From the NCBI RefSeq assembly GCF_949987515.2, contig NC_082690.1:104220400-104284399 (forward strand): a stretch of 64,000 bases of DNA, written 5' to 3'. Within the stretch, counting starts at the first letter, position 1; the number at the start of each line of letters is the position of its first letter. The notes under the pieces are model-generated. The model had not been told where the DNA came from. It did not search any database and was given only the letters and a program-made list of their open reading frames with translations. The DNA comes from Delphinus delphis (Eukaryota > Chordata > Mammalia > Artiodactyla > Delphinidae). A program made the position numbers and the translations under genes. This document shows positions 36,391-49,179 of this stretch, piece after piece.

Positions 36391-39300
36391 ATGTATCGCT
36401 CCACCAAGGGCGCCTCCAAGGCGCGCCGCGACCAGATCAACGCTGAGATCCGGAACCTCAAGGAGCTGCTGCCGCTGGCCGAAGCGGACAAGGTCCGGCT
36501 GTCCTACCTGCACATTATGAGTCTTGCCTGCATCTACACTCGCAAGGGCGTCTTCTTCGCTGGAGGTGAGCAAACTGGGGCGGAGACACGAGCTGGCGCG
36601 CGCCGGGGAGAGTGAAGCAGAGGGAACCCACTGGGACTGCCGCAGGTCTAGGGCAGCGTGTCGGCGAGCTGGGGTGAGAAGGAACTAGGAGAACTCAGGA
36701 ATTCCCACTTTTCCTCCTGAGTTCTGTCCAAACCTCACCTTAGTTCTGAATGAGGATTAGAGAGCCTGGATAGTGTCCCTGGTGCCAGACTTATGGGAGG
36801 GGGAGAGCCAGGACGGAATGGCCCCAGTCCCCACCAGCGTAGAGGCGCTCCGGGGAGCCAGCGAAGGGAAACCCGGGAAGTTACAGGGACGGAGCCGCCA
36901 AAGCCTGGGGAAGCACAGATGCTGTTCACGATACTGGAAGGGCTCTTCTGCAGCCGGTGGAGCGCTGCCCGCGGTGCTGACAGCACCACCGGGCTGCAAG
37001 GCACTGCCCGCGGTGCTGAACGCTCGGTCGGCTTTGGAGCGCTGTCCGTGGTCCTGAAACACAGACCCGCCAAAGCCCCAGCCCCGACTTAGAAGTCGAA
37101 GGGCTCGCTGGCTGGAGAGATCCAGCAACAGGTTCCCCGGGCAAGAGCTGTGGGCAGCAGGTCAACAGGTGTGTGCAGAAGCAGGTCCATGAGAAATTCC
37201 TCAGAATTTCTGAAACCCGCTCCATGTCTTTCTCACTTCTTCTTTGCTTCCCAGTCTTCCTCCTGACTCACCCTGTCTTCTCACTCTGCAGGCACTCCTC
37301 TGGCGGGCCCCACAGGGCTTCTCTCAGCTCAAGAGCTTGAAGACATAGTGGCAGCACTACCTGGATTCCTGCTTGTGTTCACGGCGGAGGGGAAGCTGCT
37401 ATATCTCTCTGAGAGTGTGAGCGAGCATCTGGGCCACTCCATGGTGAGTGCTGAGGACCCTTTCAGCTTGGACTGCAGCACGGATGGGAACACAATGAGT
37501 TTTCCACTTTTGAGAATCTGGGAATTACAGGGGAGGAAGTTATAGCCTACAAGATGCTATGTGCCAAGGATTGGCTCTTGCTGCCTTCATTAATGGTCAT
37601 CTCTCCTTTACCTTTCTCCAGGTGGACCTGGTTGCCCAGGGTGACAGTATCTACGACATCATTGACCCAGCTGACCACCTAACTGTGCGCCAGCAACTCA
37701 CCCTGCCCTCTGCTCTGGATAATGGTGAGAACTCCTTTCTCCTTTCCTCAATCCAATATGCCTCCTGCTGCCCTGCTCCTTCCCATTTGCCATCTCTCTC
37801 AGCCATTCACTCTCTTACCAGTTTTTCTCTTCACTCACCTAGATCGCCTCTTCCGCTGTCGCTTCAACACTTCCAAGTCCCTCAGGCGCCAGAGTGCAGG
37901 CAACAAACTGGTGCTTATTCGAGGCCGATTCCACGCTCACCCACCTGGGGCCTACTGGGCAGGAAATCCTGTGTTCACAGCTTTCTGTGCTCCACTGGAG
38001 ACAAGACCCCGCCCTGGCCCTGGCCCTGGCCCTGGTCCTGGCCCTGCCTCACTTTTCTTGGCCATGTTCCAGAGCCATCACGCTAAGGACCTGGCCCTGC
38101 TGGACATCTCAGAGAGGTAAGCCCAGAGTGTTCAGACTCCAGGGAAAAGGCAGGTCAGAGGTGAGGGGACCCTAGATTCTGGAGTCAGGGATAGGGAGGA
38201 TGGGATCTAAGGGTGCAGAAGACCTGGGAGGGAGTGAGATGCCTGGGTATCAAGCAGGGAAAACAGAAAGCTGACCTCATCCTTTCCACCTTCCCAGTGT
38301 CCTAATCTACCTGGGCTTTGAGCGCAGTGAACTGCTCTGTAAATCATGGTATGGACTGCTGCACCCTGAGGACTTGGGCCACGCTTCTGCTCAACACTAC
38401 CGCCTGTGTGAGTGTCCAGAGAGGCTGAGGACAAGACAGGGAGTTGGGAAAGGGCATGGGAAACCTGACCAAGAAGGGCTGTGATCAAGACTGATGTCGG
38501 GGAGATATCAGAGGCTAACAGCTTTGGATGCTATAGGGTGAACACTAGGGTAAGGAGTCAAGGTGAGAATAGAATCAGAACTGGGGGACTCTGAGTGGTG
38601 AGGTCAAAGTGGGGAGTTGAATGGTGCAGGTTAAGGTAGTCAGAAAAGAGGATGTCATGAATACCCCAATTCAGTGGAGAGGTCAGAGAGTGGGGAGAAT
38701 AGGTGGTGCTGTCTGATGGGCGTCCTAACTCTGCATCTCTTCTTTCTCCTCAGTGGCTGAGAGTGGAGATATTCAAGCAGAGATGGTGGTGAGACTGCTG
38801 GCCAAGCCTGGAGGCTGGGCATGGATTTATTGCCTTTTATATTCAGAAGGTCCGGAGGGTCCCATTACTGCCAATAACTACCCAATCAGGTGAGCTGCAA
38901 GCCAGGGGCCTGGGAGGCAGCTGAGGTGGACATGGAGGAGAAACAAATCAGAGAACTTCTCTGGGAATGGACACCACACCCTTACCGGCTGCCTCTTCTC
39001 TCCTCTCCAGTGACACGGAAGCCTGGAGCCTCCGCCAGCAGTTAAACTCTGAAGAAACCCAGGCAGCCTATGTCCTGGGCACCCCGACCATGCTGCCCTC
39101 ATTCCCGGAGAGCATCCTCTCGCAGGAGCAATGCTCTGGCCCTAATCCACTCTTCACCATGGGGCCTCCCCGAAGCACCAATTTCCCCAGTGCTCCTGAG
39201 CTGGGTGCTGTCTCAACACCAGAAGAGCTTCCCCGACCCCCCAAAGAGCTTGGCTTCAGTTACCTGACATTCCCATCTGGCCCTGAGCCTTCTCTTCAAG

Positions 39301-41152
39301 CAGACCTGAGCAAGGATCTTGTGTGCACCCCACCCTACACGCCCCACCAGCCGGGAGGCTGTGCTTTCCTCTTCAGCCTCCATGAGCCCTTCCAGACCCA
39401 CTTGCCCACTCCATCCAGCTCTCTCCAAGAACAGCTGACTCCGAGCACTGTGACCTTCTCTGATCAATTGACGCCCAGCAGTGCAACTTTCCCAGATCCA
39501 CTGACTAGCCCACTACAAGGCCAACTGACTGAAACCTCAGCCAGAGGCTATGAAGATCCTTGCACCTCCACTTTCCCAGATCAGCTGCTTCCCAGCACTG
39601 CCACCTTCCCAGAGCGTCTGAACAGCCCTGCCCATGAGCAGGTGACTTCTCCAAGCACAGCATTCCAAGCACACCTGAACAGCCCCAGCCAAACTTTCCC
39701 AGAGCAACTGAGCCCTAATCCCACCAAGACTTACTTCGCCCAGGAGGGATGCAGTTTTCTCTATGAGAAGTTGCCCCCAAGTCCTAGCAGCCCTGGTAAT
39801 GGGGACTGCACACTCCTGGCCCTAGCCCAGCTCCGGGGCCCCCTCTCTGTGGATGTCCCCCTGGTGCCCGAAGGCCTGCTTACACCTGAGGCCTCTCCAG
39901 TCAAGCAGAGCTTCTTCCACTATTCGGAGAAGGAGCAGAATGAGATAGACCGTCTCATCCAGCAGATCAGCCAGTTGGCTCAGGGCATGGACAGGCCCTT
40001 CTCAGCAGAGGCTGGCACTGGTGGGCTAGAGCCACTTGGCGGGCTGGAGCCCCTGGACCCTAACCTTTCCCTGGCAGGAGCTGGCCCCCCTGTGCTCAGC
40101 CTGGACCTAAAACCCTGGAAATGCCAGGACCTGGATTTCCTGACTGACCCTGATATATTCCTGGAAGAGACGCCCGTGGAAGACATCTTCATGGATCTCT
40201 CTACCCCAGACCCCAATGGGGAATGGAGTTCAGAGGATCCTGAGGCAGCAGTCCCAGGAGGGGCCCCATCACCTCGCAACAACCTGTCCCCAGAAGATAG
40301 CAGCTTCCTGGAGGACCTGGCCACATACGAAACCGCCTTTGAGACAGGTGTCTCAGCATTCCCCTACGATGGGTTTACTGATGAGTTGCATCAACTCCAG
40401 AGCCAAGTTCAAGACAGCTTCCATGAAGGTGAGTTGAGCCAAAATGTTCAAGAACTCAAGTTCCTCTCCTGCCAATGAGGTGCTGGGTGGAGTTAGATGA
40501 GTAAACTGCCCTCTCTGTTCCTCAGTTTCACTAATAGGATAAGATCACCTGCTGTGTAGGATAGCGGTTAGGATAAGAACTAATGAAAACAATATGGAAG
40601 TTCTGGACAAGTAGGCCTGGGGGGCAGAGATTAGGGGTGTGGGATAAGATGCAAGAGAATCTTGGGTAACGGTTTGTGCTTCTTAACTCTACGAGGGACC
40701 TAGATCAGCCATCCCACCCCATTTTACAGATGAAGACAGTCAAGATCCCGAAGTTAAAGAAACTCCCCTGAGGTTGCACAACAAACTGATGGAAGCGGGT
40801 TTAGAGCTCTATCTCAGTATTCTTTGTCCCCCAAAGGGAATACAGAGTGAGAGCTTATAGGAGTTTGGGAAAGAGAGTGGGACTCAGCCCCTGGCCCCGA
40901 CAGAGTGTCCCTGCTATGGCTCCATCCTTTCCAAAACCACAGACATAATTTCACTCCATTCATCCAAACTACTCCCGTATCTTCTGAGCCTCTGGTGATC
41001 ATTCAGTCATTGGACCAGCGTACTGGAAGCCCATACTATGTGCCAACAGTGCACCACATCCTCAGCCTGTCTTTCCTAATAGGCCTAACTGACTGTTGTC
41101 TCTCTCTCTCTCTCTCTCTGCAGATGGAAGTGGAGGGGAACCAACGTTTTGA
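36391..41152 (+). CDS. NPAS4: Neuronal PAS domain protein 4 (8 coding exons, 798 aa)
   Basis: NPAS4 is a calcium-induced bHLH-PAS transcription factor that dimerises with ARNT proteins and controls activity-dependent synaptic genes. Exons: 36391-36565, 37292-37443, 37622-37724, 37843-38116, 38298-38407, 38754-38889, 39011-40428, 41124-41152. They sum to 2397 nt, 798 codons plus TGA (human 802). All introns are GT-AG. The bHLH opens the protein ([20 protein letters not shown]), PAS-A covers about 70-144 and PAS-B about 200-275. Exon 7 encodes the long acidic, Pro/Ser-rich activation region, including degenerate TPSxATFPD-type repeats at about 456-560. The C-terminus is [13 protein letters not shown] Gly-Pro run lies at about 198-212. 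The frame is intact. The promoter has a TATA box and CREs, and a poly(A) signal follows at 41849. Identification is certain from sequence identity through all domains. Confidence 0.98.
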
Positions 41153-41875
41153 ATAAGTCTGTGACTTAACGTCGTCAAGTATGGCATATTGTCATCAAGA
41201 CATGGAGCCGCTCTCCACCCCCCCGGGATTGTTGGGGGGATTCTGGGGGCCAGAGGGGGATAGATCCGATTCCCCAGGCCCTGCAGGATTTGGGGGGGGG
41301 AGGTGGGAGGGCAAGGGAGGGGAGCTTCTTTTTAAAATTTAGAGACATCAAGCAATCCCAGTTTCCATTTCAATCTGTATTCACTCGTAGTGAGTTTCCT
41401 TGAATGGGATTTCAAGCGGAGAATGGGGGAGTCTCACTTCCCCCGCCCCGCGCTGCCCCATGGGCCTGGGCCAGTTCTCCACTCCGGGGGGCCAAGCCAC
41501 CCCTGGGCCTTGGTGGGGGAAAGGCAGTGCCCACCTGGGCCAGCCTGTGCCCTGAGGGGCTCTTGACACCCACGTAGAATTCTCTACACACCAGTAACGG
41601 GATTTCAATTCCGATGGACTCTGCCGCCCTGGCGGCCCTTCTTGTGACTTTTGCGCCCCGCGCCTGGGGTGGGGGGCGCGAAGAGACGCTACGTTCCTTT
41701 CCGATGGAGGAAGGCAGACCTGCCGCCGTCACACGTGTGCTTGCACGAGTGCGTGTACCTGGTGCGGGACTCACCCGGCTGCCCAACTGCCTGGGACTAC
41801 CCAGGTGGTCACCTCGTGGTGCTGCGGTGACTTTGTAGCCAACTTTATAATAAAGTCCAGTTTGCCTTTTTGGTA
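41153..41875 (+). other. NPAS4: NPAS4 3' untranslated region with poly(A) signal
   Basis: GC-rich 3' UTR following the TGA. A canonical AATAAA at 41849-41854 predicts cleavage near 41,870-41,875, giving a UTR of about 720 bases. A G-rich tract occurs near 41,290. Confidence 0.8.
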
Positions 41876-41899
41876 CACCTGGTGTCATGCACTTCTGTG

Positions 41900-43555
41900 A
41901 AAAGGGAAGGGTGGTGACCTGAGAAGGTTGAGAGGTCCCAACGGGAGCCTGGAGCTTAGGAGGTAAACTCTGGACCTGCTGACAGCCCTGGCATTTCTTC
42001 ATTCACTCATGCACTCATTCATTCATTCACTCAACACCTGAGTGTTCTGTGTGTGGCCCACCCTGTTCTAGAAGCTGAGAGTTTGGAGCTGAAACGGATG
42101 CTACGTCTTGGCTTCAAGATGCTTTGACATCCAATGCTAAAGGGTACTGGAGTCTCCTCTCTGCTCCGGGCTTGCAGTGCTTCCAGTGTGGGAGGGAGCA
42201 GAAGTGTCTGGGGATGGGTAGGGGATTCAGCTTGGCATTTTCCTGGACATGAGTTTGGAGTTTCAGAACATGAGTTTCTTTCTTCAGCCTGGCCCTACAG
42301 GCAAGCAGCTTCCCTGGATTTAGGGTCCTGGATCTCTCACTGGAAATGATAACCACCTCTTTTATCCCTGAATGGGGCTTTCAGCTGACAAACAATTTTA
42401 TATCACTTAGTCGCTGCAATAAAGCCTCTGGACAGGTGTATAAGCACCATTTCATTGATGGAGAAACTGAGGATCACAAGGAAAAAGTGATTTTTTTACT
42501 CCCACAGTTAGTGAGAGCCACAGGTGGGCAATACACCCACGTCCTCTGCCTCCAAGCCCTGGCCTGTCTCCTCTGCCAGATTCCCCAGGAAGGGCAGGCT
42601 TGGGCTGGAGCAGGGGCCTCCTCCCCTCCCAGTCCACAAACTAGAGCAGACCCCAAACTTCTGAGCAGAATATAACTTAGTGGATCAAGAGGAAAAGTTT
42701 CCCAAAACACTGTCTTCCTCTAAGCTTGAGGGCCATACACCACAGGATATGGTGGGGGCAGAAATGAAAATTAGGAGCCAGAAAGAGCTGGATTCAAATT
42801 CCACCTCCACTATCTGCCGAGTAGGACGTGAGCCTCAGTTTCTTCACAGGTAAAATGGGGCTGAAAGAAACGGCCCTGACCTCCCAAAGATGCTGCTAGG
42901 ACGTGATGGGGCCTCTTATAAGCTGAGGAGCACAGAAAGGACTTAAGTTATTAAACTGAATTAGAAAGCAATGGTGACCACGAAGGCTTACAAGTTTCTT
43001 TCTCAAGGTGGGGAAGGAAACTCCAGGCCCCAGTCTCCCCCACCCCAGCCCACTGAAATACGGGGGCTGGATTCCAGGAGCTGAGAGCACAACACTGAGA
43101 ATTCCCTAAACCTCCTCTCATTCCAAATCCTCCAGTTCTGAGGCCATGCCCTTCAGAGGTCCTATGGGAAGGCATTCCAGGGACCTGTCACCTTTTTTCC
43201 ACCTTGGATACATCCTTGGGTGAAACAGGATGGTGCAGTGTTACCTTCTGCCTTCCTGTGCGTCTATTCTCCAACTTGAACAAAAGAACTGGACTGGAAG
43301 CCCCAAAAGGACCCTGTCTCTGCTCTACCCCCCACTGGTGCCGATCACAGGGCCAAACACACGGCAGGCACACTAGAAACATTTTATCGAGAGGACCACT
43401 TCTGAAGGTCAGCCTAATAAGAACCTGAGTAGGAAGTTACCAATTTCTACCACAAGAATTTTGTGCCTAAGTTCCCCAGAGGGCCAAGCATTGTATCTTT
43501 CAGCTTTGAACCTTAAGTGACCATAAGCTCAAGACACATGTTGGAGTCCCATCTA
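41900..43555. other. Intergenic after NPAS4, ancient MIR/L2 traces
   Basis: A (CATT)n-like start near 42,000 and a MIR-type stretch at about 42,410-42,560 (ggagaaactgaggatcacaa) are visible. No gene is recognised. Confidence 0.4.
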
Positions 43556-43559
43556 CAAA

Positions 43560-43735
43560 CCACCCCTGGTATATTAACTAAACTTACTGTGGCAATCACT
43601 TTGAAATATATACACATATCGAATCATTATGTCGTATACCTTAAACTTATACAGTGTTATATGTCCATTATGTCTCAAACACTGGGAAAAATTGTTCATT
43701 TTCTAGTAAAACTGTTCATCAACTGAAAAAAAAAA
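43560..43735 (+). repeat. L1 3' UTR fragment, sense
   Basis: Blocks such as ctaaacttactgtggcaatc and taccttaaacttatacagtg are typical of mammalian L1 3' ends. The fragment ends in a short A run. Confidence 0.65.
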
Positions 43736-43891
43736 ACCTAAAACCTCCCTGGTGGTCATCAAAAGCAAGGAAAGTCTGAGAAGCTGGGACAGCCAAGAGG
43801 AGCCTATGGAAACATGATGACGAAATGTAACGTGTTCTAGATAGGATCCTGAAACAGAAAATAGACATAGGTTAAAAACAAAAGGAACCCA

Positions 43892-44013
43892 GGAATTCCC
43901 TGGCCCTCCAGTGGTTAGGACTCTGTTCTTCCACTGCAGGGGGCATGGGTTCGATCCCTGGTCTGGAAACTAAGACCCCTGGCGTGGCCAAAAAAATAAA
44001 ATAAAAAATTAAG
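43892..44013 (+). repeat. Short CHR-related SINE
   Basis: ggaattccctggccctccag, ggttcgatccctggtctgga, ending ggcgtggccaaaaaaataaa. Confidence 0.88.
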
Positions 44014-44659
44014 GAAACCTGAATAAAGTGTGGACTTTAGTTAATAATAATGTATCGATATTTGTTCATAAATGTGACCAATGTGCCATATGTGTATGAT
44101 GTTAATAACAGGGGAAATAATAGGTGTGGAGTATATGGAAACTAGTATTTTCATAACATTTCTGTAAATCTAAATATATTCCAAAATAAAAAGTTTCTTT
44201 AACAAGTAAAACTAAATAAATGAACATTTAAAAATTTTTAAAATGTGAGCAAAAAAATGAACACCTCACTGGTGTTCGGTGGTGGCGGTAGGTGATAGTA
44301 GAGTGTGCGTTTTGATGAGAAGACATCTCAACATTCTGAATGAGAGATCCCGGCAGCCAAGTTCAAAAGAGCCAATGGCTCTACCTGCTGGACAGAGAGG
44401 GATCTGCTTCTGTTCCTCTCACTGGCAAGGTCCCTGTGGCTCAGAGCGTCATACCTTAGCACTGGTGGATAAACGGAGGCCAGCGGGGAGGAAAGGACTT
44501 GTCCGATGGCACTACCAGAGTCGCTACAGAAGCCAGATCTGACCCTCAGCCAGTTCCCTTCCCACGGATTCCAGACTCTGCCCTGGGAGCAGAATGTAGG
44601 AGAAAGAGCACAAGTTTTGGGGTCATAAAGACTGACCCCAAGGGCTGGCTCTGCAGCCT

Positions 44660-45440
44660 CATTTTTTTTATGTGGGAAATATTCACAGTAACTACATGTG
44701 CCAGGAACGTTTCTGGGTGCTGGGGACGCAGCAGTGAACAAGACAGACAAGATCTCTGGGCTCACAGAGCTTACATTCTAGTTGTGGGGAGATGTAACCA
44801 AAAGTAAGTAAAGTCTCAAAGGAGCATACAGAATATGCAGTAAGGGACAGAGCCAGGCTGCTATGGTAGAGAACCACAGCTCTGGTTCAGAGGGTCCTAA
44901 CGTAGAGTGGGGTGACAGGAAGCCCTTTCCTAGAAGGTAACATTGAGCTAAGATATCAAAGACGAGGAACAGGAGTAAGAATGTTCCAGGCCAAAGGAAA
45001 GCAAGAGTAGAGGTATTTAAATGGGAAAGGCTTTGACCTGTTTAAGGACGAGCAAGGAAATCAGTGTGGCTGGATCAAGGCCAGCGAGAGGAAGAGTGGT
45101 TGGAGAGGAGGGAAAAGATTACTCAGGGCCTTACACCACAATAAGAAACTTAGATTTTATTTCACATGCAATAGGAATTGATTGAGGAGATTTAAGCAGG
45201 GGAATGACATGATTTAATTCACATGTTTAAGCCATCCCTCTGACAGTGTGTGGAGAAAGGATTAGTGGAGGCAGGAGTGGAAGCCGAGAGACCAGCTGGG
45301 CTCCTGCCGTGGTCCAGGCAAGAGGGGATGAGAGCTTTCACCAGGCACAGATGGGGGTGAGTGACTGGACTGGGGATACTTTGGAGACAGAACTAACATG
45401 ATTTGCTAATGTGTTTAGAGGGGGGTGAGGAAAAGAGAGG
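44660..45440 (+). repeat. Ancient LINE (L2-like) segment
   Basis: tgccaggaacgtttctgggt, gggctcacagagcttacatt, gggaatgacatgatttaatt and similar blocks follow the order of a widespread old mammalian repeat I take to be L2-like. It is highly diverged. Confidence 0.45.
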
Positions 45441-45809
45441 AGTCTTGTGTCTCTGACTTTAGTAACCGGGTGAAGAGTTGCTGTGTATTTAGCCTGGGAT
45501 GAGACGAATATCAGGACTTTTGTAGTCTCCTCTCGTGCCCGGCAGGACTAACTGAAAACCTCTCTGGATGAGGGCATATCCATCTTAGGCCTCAAGGAGC
45601 TTCCATAAATAACGTGTCACAGGCATTGAACAGGACACAGTCAAAGATAACCAGACACACAAAGAAGCAAGACAATACGGGCAGGAACTAGCAAAACAGA
45701 TACACACAGTGTGTATATCGGAGGGGTCAGTTACTGACTTTAAAACAACTATACGTTTTCATGTTTAAAGCAGTTAATTACCAAGTCAAGAACATCTACA
45801 GGGAACATG

Positions 45810-45948
45810 GGGAATTCCCTGGCAGTCCAGTGGTCAGGACTCAGTGCCTTCACTGCCGAGGGCCTGGGTTCAATGCCCGGTTTCACTAAGATCCCGCAAG
45901 CTGTGTGGCGTGGCCAAAAAGATGAAAAACAAACAAACAAAAAAACAC
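45810..45948 (+). repeat. Short CHR-related SINE, 5' part of a composite insertion
   Basis: gggaattccctggcagtcca head, ending gcgtggccaaaaagatgaaa with an A/C-rich tail. It abuts the L1 3' end that follows. The flanking duplication lies outside both. Confidence 0.85.
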
Positions 45949-46383
45949 TTTAAAAAATTAAGTAACTCACTAAAAAGAAAATGGTACAAATGAACTTATT
46001 GACAAAACAGAAATAGAGTCACAGATATAGAAGACAAACTTAGGGTTACCAAGGGGGAAAGGGAGGGGGATAAACTGGGTGATTGGGATTGACATATACA
46101 CACTACTATATATAAAATAGACAACTAATAAGGACCTGCTGTATAACACAGGGAACTCTGCTCAATACTCTGTAATGGCCTATATGGGAACAGAATCTAA
46201 AATAGAGTGGACGTATGTATATGTATAACTGATCCACTTTGCTGTACAGAAGAAACTAACACAACATTGTAAATCAACTCTACTCCAATAAAAATTAATT
46301 AAAAAAAATAAAGTCCACAAGGCAAGTATATAAATAAATAAATAAATAAGAAATGATTCAAATATGCAAAGTTTAAAAAAAAG
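45949..46383 (+). repeat. L1 3' end plus short extra segment, 3' part of a composite insertion
   Basis: Contains tgctgtataacacagggaac, actttgctgtacagaagaaa and the end ctccaataaaaattaattaa. About 70 further bases then lead into a second A run. The 20-base sequence at 46384-46403 matches 45790-45809 with two differences. Confidence 0.75.
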
Positions 46384-46964
46384 GAACATTTACAGGGAAC
46401 ACGAAATGAAAACAGTGATAAGCAGACTTGAAAAAGAACCAATAGATTTTCTAGAAATACGATAAAAAAGATGAAAACTGAAATTAAAAATTCAATTGGA
46501 AAACAATTGGAAATGGAAAATTGGAACCCGTATCAAGGGTTTTTTGGGGGTTTTTTGGGCAAAAAATTATAAAACAATGTGCTGAGTGGCCTGTTTGTAC
46601 ATTGTCTGAAAACCATGTGGGTATCTTAATATATCACAGGCTACTATAATCTATACTAGGCCAAGTTTTAGTAAAAGTACACAATCCAAAATATTATTTT
46701 CTATTTCAGTTATTTGAGCAAAATAAAATCACCCTATTGATATAATGAACACATGTAATTAAAAATCATCATTTGAAATAAAAATTGGTGGCATATACTG
46801 CATATGGAGTATAATTATGTCATACACAGTGCCAGAAACTCAGGACCAGTCTCCCCATCGAGACATCAGCCAGATTTCAAATCTGCACGGGGATGAATGC
46901 TCAACTCAAAACCTCTGAGGGGCAGAACTGAATTTCCCCAGATTTTCAGAGCTGAAGAAAATCA

Positions 46965-47180
46965 AGTGCAGAAGCAATTCAATGCAAGAAGAATAACGTT
47001 TTCAACAAATGCTACTGGGGTAATTAGACGTCCGTGGCGGGGGAGAAAAGAATTTCAACCTAAGCCTCATACTTTATACAAAAATTAACTCAAAATGGGT
47101 CACAGACTTAAATGTAAAACATAACTATACTGTGGATATGGTTTAAGAGGACATGGTGCTTAAGAAGACATAGCTAATTG
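46965..47180 (+). repeat. L1 ORF2 C-terminal fragment, decayed
   Basis: atactttatacaaaaattaa followed by ctcaaaatgggtcacagact is a typical late ORF2 block. Frames are broken. Confidence 0.55.
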
Positions 47181-47478
47181 CAAACTTCTTCAAATGTAAG
47201 ATTGGCACTATATACCCACGATGTGCTTACAAGCAAACCAGGATGTCTAGATTGCTTCTTAGTTACACCCAAGTAGCCATGTATAAGGATTTTAGCTTCA
47301 TCTTCTTTCCTTTTCACTTTTGATACAAAGTCCCTGCTAGAAGGCTTGGAAGCAGACTCATATTTTCTATGCAAATATCTATGCAAATTTTTGCCTGGAA
47401 ATGCCAAAGTTGAAAATAACAAGAAATAGTTTCTTAAAAGGTTCGATGAAGTCACACACACATAAAGAGTCAGCTGAT

Positions 47479-47686
47479 GGGCTTCCCTGGTGGCACAGTG
47501 GTTGAGAGTCCACCTGCCGATGCAGGGGACATGGGTTCGTGCCCCAGTCCGGGAAGATCCTACATGTCGTGGAGCGGCTGGGCCCGTGAGCCATGGCCGC
47601 TGAGCCTGCACGTCTGGAGCCTGTGCTCCGCAACGGGAGAGGCCACAACAGTGAGAGGCCCGCGTAGTGCCAAAAAAAAAAAAAAA
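47479..47686 (+). repeat. Young-type CHR SINE with intact target duplication
   Basis: gggcttccctggtggcacag head, young variant block, poly-A tail. Exact 11-base duplication agtcagctgat at 47468-47478 and 47687-47697. Confidence 0.95.
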
Positions 47687-47699
47687 AGTCAGCTGATTC

Positions 47700-49175
47700 T
47701 CACAAGGCAAGTAAAGCCATTTAGGCACAGGATAAGAACTCCTTAAGAAAACACAAACTGCCTTATGAAAATGCAAGGCCAACCTTCACGATTGTTTTGC
47801 AAGTTGAAATATACCTCTGAGACTTCATTCCAGCTTTGCTGCAGGCCAGTGACTAAGATTATCTACAGAATAGATGAAAAAAGCAATGTAATCATCGTTT
47901 AGTTGGAAGACATCTGACACAGTGCTGTAACTGAGCACACCCAGATAGTCCAGGGGAAGAAGTAGCCACACAATAGTTAGAAATCATCTGCTCCTCTCAC
48001 TATGGAGCTGTGGCAGAAGTACAACAAAAATTGAAAAATATAAAAGGTGCAGTATGGAAGTCACTAATATCATCAGAAGCAGGGGGTGGCAGCAGACCTC
48101 ATTCACATCACTCAAATAGGAAACTTGGAATAAAATGCAACAATATATAAATTTTTCAAAAAGAAATGGCCATGGCTTTTTTTCTTAAAACCTAGGTTGA
48201 ATTGAACCTATACATAATATATATATTGAGAGTGAGAGGCAACAAGATCTTAACTTCTTTGCACTCTTGTTATAAAAAAGTAAAACTTCAGAATGATTTT
48301 TTATAATCCTTTGAGAAGACTGCATGTAAGAGCACCAGGAGAGTAAGTGTTACATCTCCCATTCCTAGAAGAACAGTGGTCCATGAGGTGATTTATGAGG
48401 ATTAGGAAAGTTAGACTCACCCAAATATGATGCACTATTTAAGATTTATTGTTCTTGAATAAGCAGTCCTTCCTCTAAAATGCGAGTGCCCCAATAGGAT
48501 TAAATGCATGATTGTTGTTAAAAATTCATGGGAATTCAGCAAATTAAATGCTTTCCCTAAGGCCAACTGAGTTTCCATCAAACATACAAGGAGATTATAT
48601 CTAGCTAAGGAGGAGGAAAGTATGTGCCAGGCTGGATAACCAAGCTGGGGAAATGCTAGGATTCTGGAAGCTACCTGAGAACACAAATGGAAGAGTAACA
48701 TTTGGTCCTTCAAAACATTGTACATGTCTGACTTTTCCTACTCTTTTTTCTACCAGTAGCAACTTCAAGCTCCCTCTGAAAAATTACTACTAAGACTGTA
48801 AATGAAGCAGAAATTTTTTGCCGTCTAGAAACTAACCAAGATATAGCAGAATAGGTATAGTTTTTAAAGAAAGTCTACTGATCTCCATGGTCCATGTAAA
48901 GTGGCGCATCCCTAGCCATGACCTCAAACAAACCGTATTTTTTCTTTGCCTCACCTCATCATTCTCCTTTCTTCTGTTTTATATTTCTATCTCACCTCTC
49001 CCCACCTTGGTATTCAGAGTTTTGGTCCAAAAACCGGCAACACTGACATCACCTTGGGAGCTTGTTAGAAATTCAAAATCGTGAGTCCCTCCTCAGATAT
49101 TAAATTAAATTCTGCATTTTAACAAATTTCCCCAGGTCATTCATAAATAAAGTTGTTTATCAAATAAAAAAAAAG
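47700..49175. other. Intergenic AT-rich sequence, nothing recognised
   Basis: No gene, RNA or clear repeat family could be assigned on either strand. Confidence 0.4.
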
Positions 49176-49179
49176 GGGG

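Noticed and set aside
41614..41838. Open frame after NPAS4
   Set aside because: It is inside the NPAS4 3' UTR, short, and shows no features of a protein.
47174..47782. 202-codon minus-strand open frame
   Set aside because: It runs through a young SINE and flanking L1-like DNA; the middle is the usual SINE translation seen at many other copies in the window.
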